Assembly (NCBI GenBank): GCA_003142355.1
Contig: PLMF01000112.1
Coordinates: 7,944 to 22,297 of the forward strand
Origin: Bryobacterales bacterium
GTDB lineage: Bacteria; Acidobacteriota; Terriglobia; Bryobacterales; Bryobacteraceae
Length of the DNA stretch: 14,354 nt
Direction of reading: 5' to 3'
In this document: in pieces, positions 11,116 to 14,354 of the stretch
Numbering within the stretch: position 1 is the stretch's first letter
How the letters are laid out: every line of letters starts with the position of its first letter
Notes under the pieces: generated by a model
Told to the model about the DNA's origin: nothing
Seen by the model: the letters and a program-made list of their open reading frames with translations, nothing else
Databases searched by the model: none
Made by a program: the position numbers and the translations under genes

Positions 11116-13587
11116 CTATTCGTCGCGCAAAATGGCGAGCGGCTTCTGGCGGAGCATGCGCGCGCTCGACGCCCACCCGGCCCCAACCGCGGTCAGAATG
11201 CCCAGCAGAACGGCGCCCGCAAACACCCGCGCATCCCACGCCGCCGACGCCTTGCGAAGCGCCACCGAGAGCAGCAGAGTGGCGAACGCGCTCCCCATCA
11301 AGCCGCCGCTGGCGCCTGCCAGCGCGCCCAGCCAGGCAAACTCGGCCAGCAGCGCGTTTCTGACCTGAGCGGGCCGGGCGCCCAGGGCCTTGAGGATGGC
11401 GATCTCGCGGGTTCGGGTCTTCTCCTCCGCCAGCACCATGAGGATCAGGACGGCAGTTCCCGCCAGCAGAATCAGTAGGGCGACGGCACGCAGTATCCAC
11501 CGCGCGTCGTGGGCTACCGATTGAATGGCCGCCGTGATTTCCCGCCGGTCAATCACCGGGACGCTGGGAAAGCTGGCGGCAATCAGTCGCCGGACCGCCT
11601 CCGCGCGCGCGGTCTTCACCGAGATTCCGGCCTCGTAAAAGACGCTTAGTCCGGCGAATGCAGTGCACGGAAAAACCAGCCCGGCCATCACTTCGTCGAC
11701 AGCGTCCAGGCGGCGAAGGCCCACGATGCGCGCCGGAATTGCCCTGCCGTTGGAGAAGAACTCCAGTGTCTGGCCCACCTTCGCGCCCATCATGCCAGCC
11801 AGCGACTCCGACACCACGGTTTCCGGTTGCGCGCCGCCGGGCTGCCACCAACGCCCCGCCGAAAGAGGTCCGGAAGGCGCAAGGTTGTAGCAGGCAGCCA
11901 CCCAGCGCCCGGGGGTGGTGGCGGGCACCGACACACCGGCGACCTTGGACAGGCGCAGGACGATCAGGGGCAGCAGTTCCACCGGTTGCATGACATCCGG
12001 ATCGCCCGCCAGGAGTTCCATCAGCGGGGCGGTCTGGCCCGGTCCGAGGCCGAAGACAAACAGATCGGCGCCCGGTAAGGGGAGCGATTGTTGGATGGCG
12101 CGAACCACGGCCGCCGGCCCGAGCCAGGAGGCGGTGACGACCATAATCCCTACGGCGAGCGCCAGGAATCGGGTATCGGCCCGGCGCCCCGGCCGGCTCA
12201 GACTGCCGACGCCTGCGATCCGCCAGCGCCGGGCAGCGCAGCGCACCATGCGCAGCAGCGCGCGGCCGGTGCCCAGCAGAATCAGCCCGCCGGCGGCCAG
12301 GCCGAACAGGAACGCGGCGCCAGCCTTCCACGAGTGGACCATCCATAGCGCCAGCCCCAGCATCCCCAGCAGAGACGCCATCCCAACCATACGCCCGATT
12401 TGCCGCCGCCCAGGCGACGGTTCTACGTACCGGCGGAGCAGCAGCAAGGGCGCCGTGGTGCGCACCGCAACCAGCGGCATGGCGGTAGCCACCAGGGAAG
12501 AGAGCAGACCCAGGCCGACGGCCTCGGCGGCTTCCGTCCAGCGCCACGGGAGCGCCAGGGGAAAGGGCAACTGGTCGGCGAAGATGAGCGGGAAGACGCG
12601 CTCCAGGGGAATCGCCAGGGCGGCGCCCAGGACGCACCCTGCGAGCGACAGGCAAGTGATTTCCAGCAGATAGATCCAGAGGATCTGGCGCCATCGGCCA
12701 CCCAGCGCTTTCATGATGGCCACCGTGTCCAGGCCCTGCTCCATGTGCAGGTAGGTCACCATGGCGACACCCAGCGAACCGAGCGCCAGGGCGGTCCACG
12801 CGGCCAGGCCCAGATACGTGAGGGTGGCATCCAGCGCCGCCGCCACTCGCCGGTCGCCGTGGTCGCGATAGTCGACCACCTGGCCGTCCGGGAAGACCTG
12901 TTGCAGCCTGGCCTTGAGCTGTCCGGTGTCGTTGCCGGTGCCGGCGCCCATCCGAAAGAGCAGCCGAAAGACGATGGCGTTGCCCAGGCGGGCGATCCGC
13001 GTGCGTACAAAAGCGGCGTCGGAAAGCATCACCCGGGGATACGGGTTGGGCGCCGCCGCCAGGCGATCGGGCTCGGCGATCAGAACCGCGGCGACGCGGA
13101 AAGCCACGCCGTTGAGAAGCACCCGGTCACCGGGCGCCACCGCCAGGCGCTCGGCAAGGATACGGGACACAACCACCGTGTCCGGCCCCAACATTTCGCG
13201 AAGCGGCCGGTTCGGTTCCAGTTCCACCGTGCCGTACCACGGGTAGCGCCGGGCATCCACGCTCCTGACGGAGACCACCACCGGATCCGCCGCCTGATCC
13301 GAGGAGGCCATGCTGTAAGTCTCCAGCGATTCGCTCTCCTCGATGCCCTGGCGCGCCAGCCCGGCCATCGCGCCGCGTTGTTCTTCGGAAGGCGGCTGGC
13401 GCAGCGTGACGGCGGCGTCGGCGGCGATCCAATGGCGCATGTCGCCGTTGAGGCGGCGGGAAAACTCGCTGCTGAGCGCACGCGATGCATTCATGGCCGC
13501 TACTCCCACGGCCAGAGATGCCACAGCTACCACAAAATGCCTGCGTCCGGAACGCAGATCGCGCCACGCGATCTTGCACGGGATCAT
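11116..13587 (-). CDS. ABC transporter permease with two FtsX domains, YbbP-like
   Basis: From ATG 13587 this is an 823-residue membrane protein beginning MIPCKIAWRDLRSG, the usual opening of this family. A first membrane helix lies at about 18-34, followed by a large extracytoplasmic domain. The first FtsX unit covers about 255-385 with VAIMKALGG (289-297). A run of hydrophobic helices follows (about 400-440 and 475-490), then a second periplasmic domain and the last FtsX unit (696-823) with EIAILKALGA and a terminal RQKPLAILRDE. This layout of two FtsX units in one chain matches YbbP rather than MacB. With the ATPase downstream it would form a type VII ABC complex. The substrate is unknown. 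The frame continues upstream of the chosen start only with non-family residues. Confidence 0.92.
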   Translation of the reverse strand: MIPCKIAWRDLRSGRRHFVVAVASLAVGVAAMNASRALSSEFSRRLNGDMRHWIAADAAVTLRQPPSEEQRGAMAGLARQGIEESESLETYSMASSDQAADPVVVSVRSVDARRYPWYGTVELEPNRPLREMLGPDTVVVSRILAERLAVAPGDRVLLNGVAFRVAAVLIAEPDRLAAAPNPYPRVMLSDAAFVRTRIARLGNAIVFRLLFRMGAGTGNDTGQLKARLQQVFPDGQVVDYRDHGDRRVAAALDATLTYLGLAAWTALALGSLGVAMVTYLHMEQGLDTVAIMKALGGRWRQILWIYLLEITCLSLAGCVLGAALAIPLERVFPLIFADQLPFPLALPWRWTEAAEAVGLGLLSSLVATAMPLVAVRTTAPLLLLRRYVEPSPGRRQIGRMVGMASLLGMLGLALWMVHSWKAGAAFLFGLAAGGLILLGTGRALLRMVRCAARRWRIAGVGSLSRPGRRADTRFLALAVGIMVVTASWLGPAAVVRAIQQSLPLPGADLFVFGLGPGQTAPLMELLAGDPDVMQPVELLPLIVLRLSKVAGVSVPATTPGRWVAACYNLAPSGPLSAGRWWQPGGAQPETVVSESLAGMMGAKVGQTLEFFSNGRAIPARIVGLRRLDAVDEVMAGLVFPCTAFAGLSVFYEAGISVKTARAEAVRRLIAASFPSVPVIDRREITAAIQSVAHDARWILRAVALLILLAGTAVLILMVLAEEKTRTREIAILKALGARPAQVRNALLAEFAWLGALAGASGGLMGSAFATLLLSVALRKASAAWDARVFAGAVLLGILTAVGAGWASSARMLRQKPLAILRDE

Positions 13588-13638
13588 GCCATAGAAGCTT
13601 ATCACGCGCCCTGGCAGTACCGGCCGCCCCCGCAGCCA

Positions 13639-13667
13639 TTGAACCATCGGCAAGAAAGTGCTAGCGT
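13639..13667 (+). promoter_or_regulatory. Weak promoter candidate for the FG-GAP gene
   Basis: TTGAAC (13639-13644), a 17-base spacer and TAGCGT (13662-13667) sit in the 97-base divergent spacer, just before the AGAGGG ribosome site (13675-13680) and ATG 13685. The -10 is poor (3 of 6), so this is tentative. Confidence 0.3.
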
Positions 13668-13684
13668 ATCTCCGAGAGGGTGCT

Positions 13685-14354
13685 ATGAAACGAGTGCTCT
13701 GGCTCCTGGCTGCCGGATTCTCGGTTTCCGCAATTCACGCTCAAACCTGTCCGTCACCGAATTTTCTTCAGGGCAGTTCGGTCACGGTGCTCGACTACAC
13801 GAGCGGTGCCGGTCTTCAGCGTCAGCCGGACGGGTCGTTCACCCGGCAACGCTACCAGTCCCGGTCTCCATACAAGAAGCTCGATTCCACACCCAACTTC
13901 CAATCGGTTTTGTTGAACTGCTCCGGGGCCGGCGCCCGTACGTTCAAGACGCCGCCGGGGTGGGTTCCGCTGGCGGATCAACCCGGGGCGGCGTCGCGGA
14001 CTCTGGTTGTCTCCGATTTCCTCGGCACCGGCGCGTTGGTAGGACTGGCTACAGTCAAGGGTGGCCAATTCGGGGGGCCGTCCGTCGATAGCCTGCTGGT
14101 CGTGGTCCTCAACTCCGACGGCAGCTTGCAGTCCAACGTGTCTTATCCGGTCTCCGCGTACCCGAAAGGTCTGCTGGTGGCGGACCTGAACCACGATGGC
14201 AGGAAGGATGTGGTAGTCGTCAGCGCCGGCTCCGGTTCCGACACCGGTACCATCTCCGTCTTCCTGAACAAGGGTGACGGCACGCTCCAGCCGGCGGTGC
14301 GCTACCCGGCGCACACCAGCCCGGTTTCAGCGGTGGCCTTCGATTTCAATGGCG
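13685..14354 (+). CDS. Secreted FG-GAP/VCBS repeat protein, 3' end cut by window edge
   Basis: There are 223 open codons from ATG 13685 to the edge. Residues 1-19 are a Sec signal peptide (MKRVLWLLAAGFSVSAIHA) with cleavage likely before QT. After about 100 unassigned residues come FG-GAP/VCBS-type repeats: LVADLNHDGRKDVVVVSAG, with Ca-binding-like D-x-N-x-D-G-x-x-D, then ISVFLNKGDGTLQPAVRYPA and the start of a further repeat AVAFDFNG. Such proteins fold as beta-propellers outside the cell and are abundant in Acidobacteriota. ATG follows AGAGGG by four bases. It is divergent from the ABC permease. Ligand and full length are unknown. Confidence 0.88.
   Translation, partial: MKRVLWLLAAGFSVSAIHAQTCPSPNFLQGSSVTVLDYTSGAGLQRQPDGSFTRQRYQSRSPYKKLDSTPNFQSVLLNCSGAGARTFKTPPGWVPLADQPGAASRTLVVSDFLGTGALVGLATVKGGQFGGPSVDSLLVVVLNSDGSLQSNVSYPVSAYPKGLLVADLNHDGRKDVVVVSAGSGSDTGTISVFLNKGDGTLQPAVRYPAHTSPVSAVAFDFNG

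Noticed and set aside
12400..14091. Long plus-strand frame antisense to the ABC permease
   Set aside because: High-GC shadow frame with Arg/Gln/Gly-rich composition; the permease and FG-GAP genes account for the DNA.

Overview
The window is high-GC bacterial DNA. The gene families fit a soil acidobacterium of the Solibacter/Bryobacterales kind: an FHA/PP2C/Ser-Thr kinase signalling operon, a twin-arginine-tagged enolase-superfamily enzyme, a YbbA/YbbP-like ABC exporter, an FG-GAP repeat secreted protein and many small toxin-antitoxin pairs. The taxonomy is inferred from family content only.

Layout. 1-3393 (minus strand) is one tightly overlapping operon read FHA protein, then membrane-anchored PP2C phosphatase with a beta-helix domain, then Ser/Thr kinase, which runs off the left edge. 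3560-4109 holds a DUF433/PIN-like toxin-antitoxin pair. 4377-4453 is a complete tRNA-Arg(UCG). Its last 48 bases recur with one mismatch at 7446-7493, so 4406-7493 is a small integrated element of about 3.04 kb. The element contains a tyrosine integrase broken by one frameshift and one amber codon, a 57-residue basic protein coupled to it, and one divergent cargo gene, a Ser/Thr kinase with a C-terminal four-cysteine zinc-ribbon-like tail. Repeats that look like arm-type integrase sites lie near both ends. The element is visibly less GC-rich than its flanks.

7503-9077 (minus strand) is a compact four-gene run of two toxin-antitoxin modules: Xre/DUF2384 antitoxin, RES toxin, an unrecognised small acidic protein and a PIN toxin. 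A good promoter and twin operator-like repeats precede it. 9197-10378 is the enolase-superfamily enzyme, and 10440-13587 is an ABC exporter with a two-FtsX-domain permease followed by its ATPase. 13685 to the right edge, on the plus strand, is the start of a secreted FG-GAP/VCBS protein.

The best candidate for a little-described system is the tRNA-Arg mini-element with the zinc-ribbon kinase as its only cargo, lying between toxin-antitoxin modules. This looks like an integration hotspot, and a defence or dormancy role for the kinase is a plausible but untested inference. The second candidate is the signalling operon in which the phosphatase, rather than the visible part of the kinase, carries a probable extracytoplasmic beta-helix.
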